This document shows, in pieces, positions 36,501 through 47,017 of a stretch of 64,000 nucleotides of DNA. The position numbers and the translations under genes are program-made. Source of the stretch: Taxawa tesnikishii (nom. ined.) (Eukaryota > Ascomycota > Dothideomycetes > Dothideales); the NCBI GenBank assembly GCA_030247885.1, contig JAPDRO010000021.1:124001-188000 (forward strand), written 5' to 3'. Positions within the stretch are counted from its first letter, which is position 1, and each line of letters opens with the position of its first letter. The notes under the pieces were generated by a model. That model was given only the letters and a program-made list of their open reading frames with translations, ran no database searches and was not told the origin of the DNA.

Positions 36501-36789
36501 CGAGCCCACCAGAATCATGCTCAATGACGGTGTCTTCTACACGGATTTCGGAGATGACGAGCTTCGTGCCGTCATCGGTGCCATGGCTAGAGAGTTCAGT
36601 GGTACTGGCCACTGGTACCGCTGTGAGAACGGACACCCCTTCACGGTCGGAGAGTGCGGTATGCCAATGCAGACCTCGCGTTGTCCGGAATGCGGTGCTG
36701 CTGTCGGCGGCCTACATCATCAAGCGGTGGACGGTGTTACCCATGCCGGAGATCTAGAGAGACGCTTCGCAGGTCTGCATGTAGACTGA
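30535..36789 (+). CDS. ZNFX1/Hrr1-like SF1 helicase with CCCH, NFX1-type and RZ zinc fingers
   Basis: The model has exons 30535-30545 (11 nt), 30850-35312, 35368-36337 and 36390-36789, about 1948 aa. The first intron is long (304 nt); the others are 55 and 52 nt. Domains run in order. First is a CCCH finger (CYNHQKGRCKYGARCKFSH). Then comes a helical region, and then a UPF1-like helicase with GPPGTGKS (Walker A), CEEAGEVLES, IGDHQQLRP, RRMHP, LTPYRSQ, VDNFQGEEAKIVV and INVLLSRAQHG. A cysteine-rich array of NFX1-type fingers (34490-35450) follows, and the C-terminus is an RZ finger (GHWYRCENGHPF, RCPECGAA). Animal ZNFX1 and fission yeast Hrr1 share this order and act in small-RNA silencing. 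Three frame changes, each one base short, lie in C or G runs at 32225-32233, 32411-32415 and 33424-33427. The 11-nt first exon is the least certain part. Confidence 0.85.
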
Positions 36790-37574
36790 GGCAGGAGTAG
36801 AATTGCTAGAGGTACAGTACAGGAGGATTAATGAGAGATTATGGAATGAGATGGATCACTGGATAGTCGAGTGTTCTCGCTTCCGAGGCCATTGGGCGAT
36901 CTCAGTAGATAATGGCAAGGATGAATGATGTACTGTACCAATCGAAACTTCCAATCATGATAATTTCATCCTCACAGTGTAAGATTAACTTGTTACGTAC
37001 GCTGGTCAGCGGCTCTCCTTCTTCAGCGAGCGTCGCGGTGTACCCAACACTATGCCCACGCAGCCCAACCCACTGTAACGACTTAGACACATCCAACATG
37101 TAGTGGTCAGGAGTGGTGAAGTAAGGCCCTCAATGTCAGCTTCTTCCCTGGAGTGCGCTAAACAATGCTTGCACAATGACTTCAGCGTCCGCGAATTGCC
37201 GGTTCGGGATATCTCCGCACGTGGCCCGTTATCGTCTCCAACCTCACACATCCTGCTGTATTTCCCATCACTCCTTCGATTGCACGATTCAGTCGCCATC
37301 CGGAAATTTGGACTGGCTGGTCAAAGAACAAGGCAAGTGGGGTTGGGGTTCGACAGTTGCGCGAGTCCGGTGTGGCCGGACATAAGAGGGACTTAAGCGT
37401 TGGCAGTAGCGACTGGCGGCACCGCATCATACAGATTTATAAACATCCAATACGCAGTACATATATATCCTGATTGTGCTTAGCAGAACCACGCAAAGAT
37501 TGGGCTCTTCGGGATACTCAACGCATCCACAGCGTATTAGACACGTTCCTCTGGAAAAGAAGAATAGAACAAAA
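36790..37574. other. Tandem intergenic region
   Basis: About 780 bases between the helicase gene and the first SDR gene. It should hold a 3' end and a promoter. Nothing distinct is seen; small frames on both strands are unconvincing. Confidence 0.4.
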
Positions 37575-38774
37575 ATGAAAGAAGAACAAGCCATGAGTCT
37601 CACCACCAGCAGTCTATTCGACGTCTCCGGCCTCGTCGCCGTCATCACCGGCGGCGCTACTGGTATGTCCTTCCCTTCCCCTCTTTTGTGCCTTCGCTCC
37701 GGCGTCTCTGAAGGGCTCACTCTAGGCATCGGTCTCATGATGACGCGCGCCCTCGCCGCAAATGGTGCGGCCAAAGTATTCATCGTCGGCCGCAGGCGCG
37801 AGAAACTCGAATCTGCGGCTTCCGAATACCCTGACATCGTCGTCCCTGTTGTGGGTGACGTGACGAGCAAGGAATCGTTGAAGCAGGTGGCCGAGAAGGT
37901 CAAGGCCGAAGCCGGCTTTGTCAATCTGCTGGTCTGCAACAGTGGAGTTATGGGGCCGAGAGGTGAGTTGGGAACTTTGAGTATTGCTGTTTTAGAAATG
38001 CGACGTTGCGGTGAATCGCATGGGGCATCTCATCTAATTACTAAGTATTAACTGTGGTGGTGCAGTCGACGTCAAGCCCGGTGAAGTGAGCGTCGCAGAG
38101 TACGCGCAGAAGGCATTCGACATCGATTACAACGAGACAGTCGACACCTTCGCTGTCAACACTGCCGTAAGTCACACCCGTCATTCCTTCGTCCGTTTCC
38201 CTCTCCCTTCCCCTCTCCCCTCTCCCTCGGCGTGTATGCTGATTCTGATACTCCTACGAAAGTCGGTCATGTACACGTCGTACGCTTTTCTCGAGCTCCT
38301 GGATGCCGGCAACCAGAAGAAGAACCGCGTAGGAATCAAGTCGCAGATCCTGATCACAAGCAGTATTGCGAGCTTCAGCCGCCTGCCAGGTCTGAGCATG
38401 GCGTACAATGCCAGCAAGGCTGCGACCACTCATTTCACGAAGCATCTCAGCTCCACGCTGGTACCATACTCGATCCGAGTCAATGCGATCGCCCCGGGCC
38501 GTAAGTCCTGAACCCCGCAGAGGACGGTGATTTTGCTGATCAGCCGTGCAGTGTTCCCATCCGAGTTGGCCGCGGGTTTGATTTCGCATGCCAAGATGGA
38601 GCCGGACCAGGAGGGCGCATTTGACAAGAGCTTCATCCCTGCCGAGAGAACCGGCAGCGAAACGGACATGGGGGTACCATACTGTATATGGCGAGCAAGG
38701 CAGGCGCATACCTCAATGGCGTGATCCACGTCATTGACGGTGGTCGGCTCGGCGGTGTGCCCTCCACATACTGA
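37575..38774 (+). CDS. Short-chain dehydrogenase/reductase (classical SDR)
   Basis: There are five exons: 37575-37662, 37726-37962, 38066-38166, 38263-38500 and 38552-38774. They give 295 aa. A second ATG at 37593 (MSLTTSSLFDVSG) is an equally good start. The Rossmann motif TGGATGIG is completed by the first splice. LLVCNSGVMG, the catalytic SS in ITSSIASFSR, YNASKAA (Tyr-x3-Lys) and VNAIAPG follow in the classical order. One base is missing from the G5 run at 38670-38674. With it restored, the end reads GSETDMGGTILYMASKAGAYLNG and then VIHVIDGGRL, the usual C-terminus. It should be a cytosolic NAD(P)-dependent oxidoreductase, substrate unknown. The stop codon is only 122 bases from that of the convergent 7-TM gene. 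Confidence 0.9.
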
Positions 38775-38896
38775 GCCAAACAGTATCATCCGAGTCTGCC
38801 GTGGCCGTTCGATGGTAGAAAGCAGGCTTACCCTTGCTGGGTCCACGAAGGGTGTGTTGAGAAATAGAACCGTATAGAGAATACAGAGTATCGGTT

Positions 38897-40398
38897 TCAA
38901 GCTGGTCTGTCCGGTCCCAAGCTTCGCCAAGGCTGAGGCGAGCGTGCTTGATCAAGCCTACTTTCGCTCCGCACGGAAACGCCGTCTTCCTCGATGACAA
39001 CCGAAGGCATCGTGTTCTTGCTCAAGTGGCCGGGGTTCTGCAGTTCTATGCTTTCCAAACGTCCGTGATTCAGGCGGTATTTTTGGGTCGTAGCCTCTTG
39101 CGATTCCATGTGACTCCAGTCTTGTGATGGAGCCCGTGGAGAAGGGCGAATCCTGATACATGAAAATGCACCCTTGATTGCCTCAGCGTACCTGCGTCGG
39201 AAAGGTGCCGTTGTGCCGAAGAGACAAAAAGCGAAGAGGCTCGCGGTCACGCCGGGAACGTAGTTGGCGTAATCGGAGATGGTTGAGCTGTGGGAGAAGT
39301 CTGGCGTGGAGGCTGGATCGGTGCGTTTGCTCTTGTGGAACCTTGAGAACTCAAAGTAGATCAGGAACACCTCGAATGCGCTGTCGCGGGTAATCGTCAG
39401 CAAGCAAGTACATGGCCACAAAGGGACAGCTTTCCCACCTCAAGACAAGGAAGGCGATGGAGAATCGAAGGATAAGCCAACGGTCGATCCTCATTCGACC
39501 AGAGATCATTGCTCTGATTCCACTCCTGCTTGTCGCGACACCTCCGGAAGGCATGGCACCAGTCCCTGTGCCCGTGCCATAACCGGAAGTACTCCCGAAT
39601 TCCTTTCGGCTTCGTAAATATTTGATTAGGATGAGCGCCATGCAGACCGTGCCAATGGCCAAACTGGACACCACTGGTGGTTCTGTTAGCTGAAAACGAG
39701 CCCAATCGTTGTTGAGGTTGCTTACGGAAAACGTTGGCCAGGACTAGAGCAGCAGCCAGGTTCCGCCGTGCCTCCGGCAAAGTCCTAAGACCAGTCACGA
39801 CGGCGGGCCCGACGAATGCGAAGATCTTGGACCCAAGACCGATCCATTGTTCTGCGCCTTGGACCGCCTTGGCGTTGATGTTATACATCAGTTTGACGAG
39901 CGCCATGGACCTGCAACGAAGTTAATGAGGACGCAGAGCGAGTGTGTTTTCGCGTCGTTAGATCGACTGACCAGAAGAGAACAAGAATCGCATCGACGCT
40001 ATAGAAGTAATACTGAATCCAGAAGAGCACTGCGATGACGCCATGCGAGATAGGACCAACTGCCAAAGCAGGTTGCGAATGGGCTTGGATGAGTGTTTGC
40101 CATTGGTCAATTCTCGACGCTTTCCAATTAATCGCAATGTAAATCTGTTGGACGATGGCTGTCGTAGTGGTCAAGCTTGTAGAGATTGCAATAAGAGAGA
40201 CATCTGTTGCCTGTTAGCGGCGACAATTCGTTGAGGCTCTGGAGGAACTATTGGCATACAAGAAAACCGTTCCCGGCTCGAGAACAGCATGTACGTGAGC
40301 AAGATGCCCGCAGCTAAACAAAGGATAGAATACAAGAGAACGATAACGAAAGTGGGAAGGACAGACATTGGCAGAGTGCCATCGAGAGAGTCCCACAT
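38897..40398 (-). CDS. Seven-transmembrane protein of unknown function
   Basis: There are five exons: 40260-40398, 39972-40203, 39726-39910, 39439-39673 and 38897-39380. They give 424 aa. The introns are 56, 61, 52 and 58 nt, each with a CTAAC- or CTGAC-like branch. I count seven hydrophobic segments: LPTFVIVLLYSILCLAAGIL, YVSLIAISTSLTTTTAI, GVIAVLFWIQYYFYSVDAIL, IFAFVGPAVVTG, NLAAALVLANVF continuing past the junction, WLILRFSIAFLVL and VPGVTASLFAFCLFG. A soluble tail of about 120 residues follows. A Gly/Thr/Ser-rich loop (GYGTGTGTGAM) separates segments 5 and 6. The topology fits a receptor or transporter, but I see no motif of a known GPCR class. The acceptor of the third intron is chosen between two in-frame options nine bases apart. 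Confidence 0.75.
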
Positions 40399-42309
40399 GG
40401 CCAGTCAGGTGCTGGCAACAAGGCAAAAAGGATCAGATGCTCATCACCTGTATACGACCTAGGACGATGGTGGGTTATCACCAGAAGAAGAATGAAAGAG
40501 GACTCAGCCCTAGGACAATCCAGGCAGGGAAGATGACGGATAGTTGGCTGGGCCTGCCATGAACGGTAGCGTCTGAGCAGAGGCTTTGGAACGATCTCCA
40601 CGGTACCGGATGATCTTTGTATGGGAAGGGCTGAATGCAGGAACAGAGGACAACTTGTGGTCCCCGCGACGGTCTAGCGCAAGCACGTTGTCGCTTAGCG
40701 GATTGTGCCCGATTTAGGGTTTGCGCACGAACGCCAGTTCACAACTAGCGACGGGGAACGTCTTGTACGTTAACCGACTCAGGGCTTTTCGATGTTTCCG
40801 GTCACGGCAGATCTGTCTAGCAGCCAACGGCACGGACAGCCGGGATATTGAAGGCTGGCATGCGGGCCATGAGAGAGTGACGACGACACGACGGATTGTT
40901 CCGTACGGTATTCCATGGTCTGCAGGAACGTGGGACGCCTGGCGTTTTGTTGAAGAGGATCACATGGTCAGTGGTGATTAATCCAGGCTTCAAAGGGCAA
41001 CTGCTTGTAGAGTGCTGACAGCCGTTATCGAGGCACAGCACCCCAAAGAGCAAAGATTTGCCAACGGCGTTGTTGTGGCCTGCTGTTTTCTCTTCATCAG
41101 AGTGGTCTCCTTGCAGCCACTTCCGCGAGCACATTAAGCAGCATCTTCAAGCGGGCCTGAGAGCCTGGCGGCTGTCAATGCCACGAGGAACCCGTGGAGG
41201 ATTTGCATTTATCCATCCTGGTGGTGCACAAAATAGTAGTCGTGGTAAAGTTCGACGGACGCACCACGAAAACGGGAGAAGCTTCCTACCCGTAGGTGGG
41301 TAATGCCAAGGAGCAATATCCGATGGGCTGTAGCAGTGGCTGAAAGCTCCTTGGTTTCGTTAGAGACCGGTGGTGCGGCAGCAATGTTGTTGTCCAGCCC
41401 AGTAGATCGCGAATGGGAAGGTCGCTTGTGCGCAGGTTTTACCGAGGTTCCATCCCTGACCTCGACTCACGATAATTCGATTCTCTAGCTTCCTCCACGT
41501 CCCGACTTAAACAACAGGGCCCTCTGGAGATTTCAGCAAAGAGGGTGACTCGTACCCTGCTGTGCATGAGACCGCGACGACATCCTTGTTTTGATCTAAT
41601 TCTCGATACCACTCACTGTTAGCTGCTATCGCCCAGAAGCAGCGTCCTATCCATGCCGTTGGGCCCTCGTTACCGGCAATGCCAAATAGGGTTACGGGCA
41701 AGACAGTTGTAAAACGGACAGCAGGAACCCTTCTGGAGCGTTTCGGCCATGTTCCTCTGGAAGAACTCACTCCGCTGTTGCTAATTGTGGGCGTACCTCT
41801 ATCAATAGCCGTTCCAGGAAACCCCACCATTGCATCCTGCCGTCACCAGAGGATTTGCGTCGAAAAGAGCCGTCTTGAACGGCATGTCAAGAAGCAGGCT
41901 GGCATGCCTGCGTTGAGTCGTTGCTCAGACTATTCCGGTAATAGCAGCGTTTCGTGTCTTGCAACATCTCCGGCCCACAACCGCACTTGTTGTTCAACCT
42001 CAATGTCTCATAGCCCTGAATCTCTAACCGCGCTTCCGGATGAATGGCAGTCCAGTTCAGGCCAAAGACGCTCATTGCCCACGACATGCATTCCCCATCA
42101 GGAGCACTGGTCGCATCCGGTTGTAGCATCTGCGAGAGCTGTCGTGTATAGTCTGCTTCCATCTTCGTGGACAGCTGTCAACGCATCGAACGCGTTATCC
42201 TATGGTTGGCATCAATGCGACCCGTACACCGACTGGTCCCCTGTCTTTGCCATGATCAGAATTGTTGTGGGTGGTCCGATTTCCGCCTCTGAAGTCCGCT
42301 TTGAAGATT

Positions 42310-42345
42310 GCGGTGGAGAAGCGGTGGAGAAGCGGTAGAGAAATT
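42310..42345 (+). repeat. Short tandem repeat
   Basis: Three imperfect copies of GCGGTGGAGAA(A) (the third reads GCGGTAGAGAAA) lie inside the gene-poor stretch. Confidence 0.5.
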
Positions 42346-42731
42346 AAGCGTTCCCGATTGTTTCATCAGATCTCTATCTCTCTACACTATCTCATGTCGT
42401 GTTTCTCCATCGATATAGTTGTGTTTCACACATGATACCGTCATGCTTTGCATGGCCATCCACTGCCGGGACGCCTCTCCTGGTGAGTGTGACTCGACCA
42501 CAGCAACGTCTTCTTTTCCACGTCAATCTGGGTTGACACGGCGCATCCTTTTACGCTGCACTTGGTATCCCCTACAGTTCTAATTGCTAAAATGCTGCTC
42601 ACGTAGCATGTCTTCGTAATTCACACCCGTTAGTTACACGTACGGTCGTACGCAGAGTAGACAGACTAGATGAGTTCGTATGGAGTATATGCGGCGCGAC
42701 CCACAGCGTGCCAAACCTCCTGTCTGGTGCC

Positions 42732-42794
42732 AGGGAAGTTTCTCCTTTGAGGAACTGCGACTAAACGATTGCACGAACAAAGGAGAAACTCCCT
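42732..42794. repeat. Hairpin with a 17-bp stem
   Basis: The left arm is 42732-42749 and the right arm 42778-42794, around a 28-base loop. AGGGA-AGTTTCTCCTTTG pairs fully with CAAAGGAGAAACTCCCT apart from one bulged A. It is not next to a gene end, so a terminator role is unlikely. It may be a relic of a small inverted-repeat element or a structured transcript. Confidence 0.55.
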
Positions 42795-43337
42795 AGGATG
42801 GAAGCGCCGTGATTGACTGATATGTCGTACCGCATTTTCTCGTGCTTTCGACGTTGATTTCAAAAACTTCACGGCTTGTAGAAACACCGTAGGTGCGAAC
42901 GGTTCAGTGAACGGACTATTTATGACCCACATTAGGAGTTGTAGAACAACGGTCGAGGAGATGCAAAGGTAACAGAGACAACTTCGTAGCTAGGGACCCG
43001 TGGGTTCGTGGGTTTTGCCGGTTGTAGAGCCCGCTGATGCTGTGGTGAAGGTGCAAGGCTGGGGAAAAACTAGCATCTGGTAGGTCATTCAATCCCTCTT
43101 TATCTCCTACATCATTCAATATGCAGATGTAAGTGACGCGGCCACGTCAAAGGCATGGAGAAGCGCAAACAATGATTCAACGTAATAAGACACTACGCGT
43201 GTCTCTCCTCGATAAACGGGCGTGCATGTGTCAGACATGGTAGTATAGAGCATCGTGAATTATATGAACCGTGTATCACTAGCGAATTTGAGATACGTTT
43301 CCGTGGATACTTAAACAGATCATCTTGAACCGGGACG

Positions 43338-43412
43338 GATAAGAGTAGAGCAGAGTAGAGTAAGGTCGAGTGAGGTAGAGCAGAGTGAAAGGGAAGAAAG
43401 GGAAGAAAGGGA
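43338..43412 (+). promoter_or_regulatory. Purine-rich promoter tract
   Basis: A run of GAGTAGAG-like units and GGGAAGAAA repeats lies 110-190 bases upstream of the membrane SDR start. The strand asymmetry suggests a core promoter or leader element. No specific factor site is recognisable. Confidence 0.3.
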
Positions 43413-43522
43413 AACGCCATCAATCAACATCAACACGCTGACTAAGCCCAAGAAACCAATTCTAGACCAGATAACTGACCTCACATTTGCACTTCACTTT
43501 GCATGTTTTTCTCGAGCCCAGC

Positions 43523-44702
43523 ATGCCACCAAGTACTAACCGAGCACAGAAACCCTGGTATGAGCATCTTACAATTGACCTGGTAGTCCATGTCCTCCAA
43601 CGGACCCTCTTCCACCCCTTCGTAGCATGGATGCTCCCGCTCTCCCTCCGCGCCCAAGCAACGCCATACGCCCACTTATCCTTCGTCCTCGCAACCGGCT
43701 ACGCAGCTCTCATCACTCTCTTCTCGATCCTCAATGCGATCAACAAGCGAATCGCATACGGCGTTCCAAGAGAACTGAACTGGGACGACGAGGTCGTGGT
43801 GATCACGGGCGGCAGCAGCGGGCTCGGGCGTGTCATTGCGAACACGTACGGCATGAGGGGTGTGACCGTGGCGGTATTGGACGTGAAGCCGTTCTACGAA
43901 ATGGGAAAGGAAGAGGAGGACGAGTCGGGTCAGAACATCAAGTGGTACGAATGCGACATCGGGGACGGGGACGCTGTTCGAAAGGTGAAGGAAGCGATTG
44001 AGAAGGATGTATGTAGCGCTCTAGATACTCTCACCCACAACCCACAACCGGCAAGAATCCTCTTCCCCTGTTTCCCGATGCTGATGCGTGGAACCGTCAG
44101 CTCGGCACCCCTACCATCCTGATCAACAACGCCGGAGTCGTAAACGGGGCACCCCTCCTCTCCCTCTCCACCTCTCAGATCGAGCGAAACTTCCGCATCA
44201 ATCTCCTCTCCCACTACCACACAATCCGCATTTTCCTGCCCTCCATGTTGGCTAGGGAAGACGGCGGGACAATCGTCACCGTCTCCTCCGTCCTCGGCCA
44301 CCTGGGCGCCTCGCACCTCTCCGACTACACGGCCGCAAAAGCCGGCCTGATAGCCATGCACGCCTCCCTGCGCGCCGAGTTGAACGCCATCAGAGTGGGC
44401 TCCGACGCGCCCGCGGGAGCGAAGAACATCCGCACCGTGCTCGTGAAACCGGGACAGCTCTCGACGCCGCTGTTTCAGGGGTGCGGACGCCGAGCAACTT
44501 CTTCGGCCCGGTGGTGGAGTCGGTGGATCTGGCAAGGGAAATTGTGAAGATGATCGATGCGGGCGAGAGCGGCGTGATCAGCTTGCCGTTCTATGCCGGA
44601 TGGATCGAATGGTTGGCGGTTTTGCCCGTTGGGCTGCAGAGGGTTGTCCGAGGGTTGAGTGGGGTCGACAGGGCGATGGAGGGGTTTGGGAAGACGTCTT
44701 GA
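43523..44702 (+). CDS. Membrane-associated short-chain dehydrogenase (RDH/HSD17B-like)
   Basis: Exons are 43523-44008 and 44101-44702, with a 92-nt intron, giving 362 aa. The start is ATG 43523 (MPPSTNRAQKPWYEHL). A hydrophobic N-terminal part (LSFVLATGYAALITLFSILNAI) is a likely membrane anchor. The SDR core follows: ITGGSSGLG, CDIGDGDAV, INNAGVVNG, TVSSVLGH, and SDYTAAKAGL with the Tyr-x3-Lys pair. One base is missing from the G4 run at 44478-44481. With it, STPLFQG continues as VRTPSNFFGPVVES and then a C-terminal VDLAREIVKMIDAGESG, the usual ending. Relatives act on lipids, retinoids or sterols at membranes; the substrate here is unknown. The stop is 65 bases from that of the convergent GPI8 gene. 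Confidence 0.85.
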
Positions 44703-44766
44703 GCTCGAACCGACGGGACCTTATAGGAGATGCTGTGGCAGGTGAATGCATTCATCCACAAAGTGC

Positions 44767-46114
44767 TCATTTGTCCAGGTAGTTGCCTAGTCCCCAGATG
44801 GAGCCCAGCGCCAACAGCGCAGCTGCACCCAGAGCCTTTTTCCCCCAGCCGTAGTCTTGATCCACCGTCTTTGCGCTCCCGAAGAGTACTCTATCGCCCT
44901 TTTCTGCGGACACTGTGGCCTCTGCACGGTCGACTTCAGGCGCGACCGACAGCCTGCTTTCGTTGTTGAGATCCCGCATCACTTCTCTCTGCCTCTCCAT
45001 CAACTTGCTAAAAGCCTCCAGATCCTTCTTCCACTCGGCGAGACTGTCTGCTTTGTTCTGCTCCCCATCGACCTCAACGCCCTGCACGTTTCCGAAGAAG
45101 TCGACGACCTTCCTGTTTCTAGCCGCTTGCTCTCCGCCTTCGAAGAGATCGTACCGTATTCCTGCATCACTGTGCACCTTGACAGGATCGTAGCTGTCGA
45201 ACAGCTGCCCGAGCGTGACGTTGCTGCTCGTGCTCGACAGGTGCGTCTCAAGGAATTCCAGGTTGTAGTATGTCCAGCGGTCGATGACTGCGACACCGAC
45301 ATCTTGGTCTGCGTGGTGGCTGTAAGAGGATTGATGGATGGCGGAGGAGCCTGTCGCGATAATGTTGGGTGTGTAGAAGGCCGAGTACATGGTGTTCGCC
45401 TGGCAGGTGTCGATCATGAAGAGAAGCTCGTTGTAGCTGTTGCATAGCTGTCAGCAGGTCTCGTTCTCATCGGCACGTATTCCTGTCCGAAGGGACGGCA
45501 CGGACGTACCGCTTCTTCTCCCACATCTGCTCGAAGGCATCCGCAAGGTCAAACGAGGAGATCTCCTCGGCATCCTGAAACTTGAGGAACTCGTTTCCGC
45601 CGTGCCCGGTCATGTAGATCAAGATGTTCGATCGGTCGTCGGTCATGAGTCGCTTCGAGCGTGGGTAATCGGCAGGCCAGCGGTCCGTAAGCAGGCGGAT
45701 GAAGTTCTCGACCGTGACCTCGTAGCTATGTGACCCTTAGCCCATGTATCCCCACCGTTCAAGCAAAGCGTTCTCGCCATACCCTCTGTAGTCTACCTCT
45801 ATACCTCCCATGCCCTCTTCTCCCTTGTCGTCGTACAGATCGAGTCCCCTGGACTTGTCGTTGAACACGCTCCCGGCGAAGGTGTTCCGGGGATTGCAAG
45901 CCATGTCGTCCGGAAGCATGAGGATTATCTGGCTGTCGGGAATGCCCAATCTCTTGACTGTCCGGTACAAGGACAGCACGTTCGCCATATGCCGGTAGTT
46001 GAACCAGAAACGGGAGGTCGATACCAGCACCGCCCAGTTGGATGTGTGGGCCGCAAGGGAGACATAGGGGAGGATCGCCGCCAAAAAGACGGCACAGAGT
46101 GTTGTGAGCTTCAT
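44767..46114 (-). CDS. GPI8: GPI-anchor transamidase catalytic subunit GPI8
   Basis: Exons are 45783-46114, 45510-45725 and 44767-45436, giving 405 aa, the usual length. A signal peptide ([21 protein letters not shown]) leads into a caspase-like peptidase domain: [32 protein letters not shown], then [11 protein letters not shown] with the catalytic His and [12 protein letters not shown] with the catalytic Cys. A C-terminal hydrophobic helix ([13 protein letters not shown]) anchors it in the ER membrane. As part of the transamidase complex it cleaves the C-terminal signal of proteins and joins a GPI anchor. Both introns (57 and 73 nt) fall at conserved places (YRGYEVTVE and KKRYNELLF) and are well supported. 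No frame problems are seen. Confidence 0.95.
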
Positions 46115-47017
46115 TGTTGGATGTGCGTCCGCTGCTACGTGCCAGCGGAAGCAGAACCTTGAACCTCGTACTCGTACGGGAGATGCGTGGGGGTACGACG
46201 ACGATTGATACCCAAAGCCTGACGCAGGTACGCATGGGGAGTAGGGGTTTTTGGAATCACCCGCCCTTTCCCGGATTAGACCTAGTACCATTGTGCACAT
46301 CAACCTCCTTGCGAGCTACAGTACGTGTCTCGCCTCGTTCCTGATCAATACTCACTCCCCACCGTACCATCCGTTGGAAGTGGAGCGTTCAACAAATCAA
46401 CAACATAATGCACGATTATACCTGCACCTACTTGCACACACCTCCAAGGCGTGACCGGTGGTTGATATCCGCTGGACTTTCGGATCTTTCTCGCAGGACC
46501 TGACTTCAGGTTAGGTCAATGGGAGCTGCGTCCAATCCTTCGAATGCATGGTTTGTTAATGCACGCCTCTGAAGCTATATCAATTCTGTTACTTGGTAAG
46601 GTTTGGACCTTCCCTTCGTCCGTCTCCCGCACTTAGTGCACTATGTTGGACACCCGCGGTAGAGGCCCGCTAGACACCCGGGTAATCCTTGCATCGCCAC
46701 TGATACATCGAACTCCTCCCACACGTTGCGTATTGTCATGAGCCTTCGACAGCTTTCTTCGCCTTTCGTTTACGAACACTTAGTTGGGGGACTACTTAGC
46801 CGATCCGAACTATAGAGGTGGTGCTGGGCTCATACCCCATCATCCCCTTCATCGATGAAGCCGTCCTCTCTATCGCCACGACCGGTACGCTGTCTGTTCT
46901 TCCAAACCTCTGCGAGGCTTCGAGTCCTGTTGAGGTGGTTCTCCATGGAAACCATCGACCGGGCTTCTCCTGGGAACTGCTGGTGGAATCGAATGATCAA
47001 AAGGGCAACGGATATAG
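46115..47017. other. Intergenic region
   Basis: About 900 bases upstream of GPI8 and downstream of the SANT-like gene's stop. It should hold the GPI8 promoter. No gene is seen; a vague tRNA B-box resemblance at 46918-46930 was rejected. Confidence 0.4.

Larger units (their letters stand above)
40399..43522. other. Gene-poor stretch of 3.1 kb
   Basis: No supported gene. Frames at 41679-42338 (plus) and 41507-42162 (minus) oppose one another and lack recognisable domains; the minus side has a cysteine-containing stretch (NNKCGCGPEM) that I cannot place. The stretch contains a 17-bp hairpin (42732-42794), a 12-base GC-rich tandem at about 42310-42345 and a purine-rich tract at 43338-43412 before the next gene. 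It is the largest gap in the window. Confidence 0.4.

Noticed and set aside
41679-42338. Plus-strand frame of 219 codons in the gene-poor stretch
   Set aside because: The composition is not protein-like, it ends in a tandem repeat, and an equally open minus-strand frame faces it.
46918-46930. Resemblance to a tRNA B box (CTTCGAGTCC)
   Set aside because: No matching A box or cloverleaf arms fit around it.
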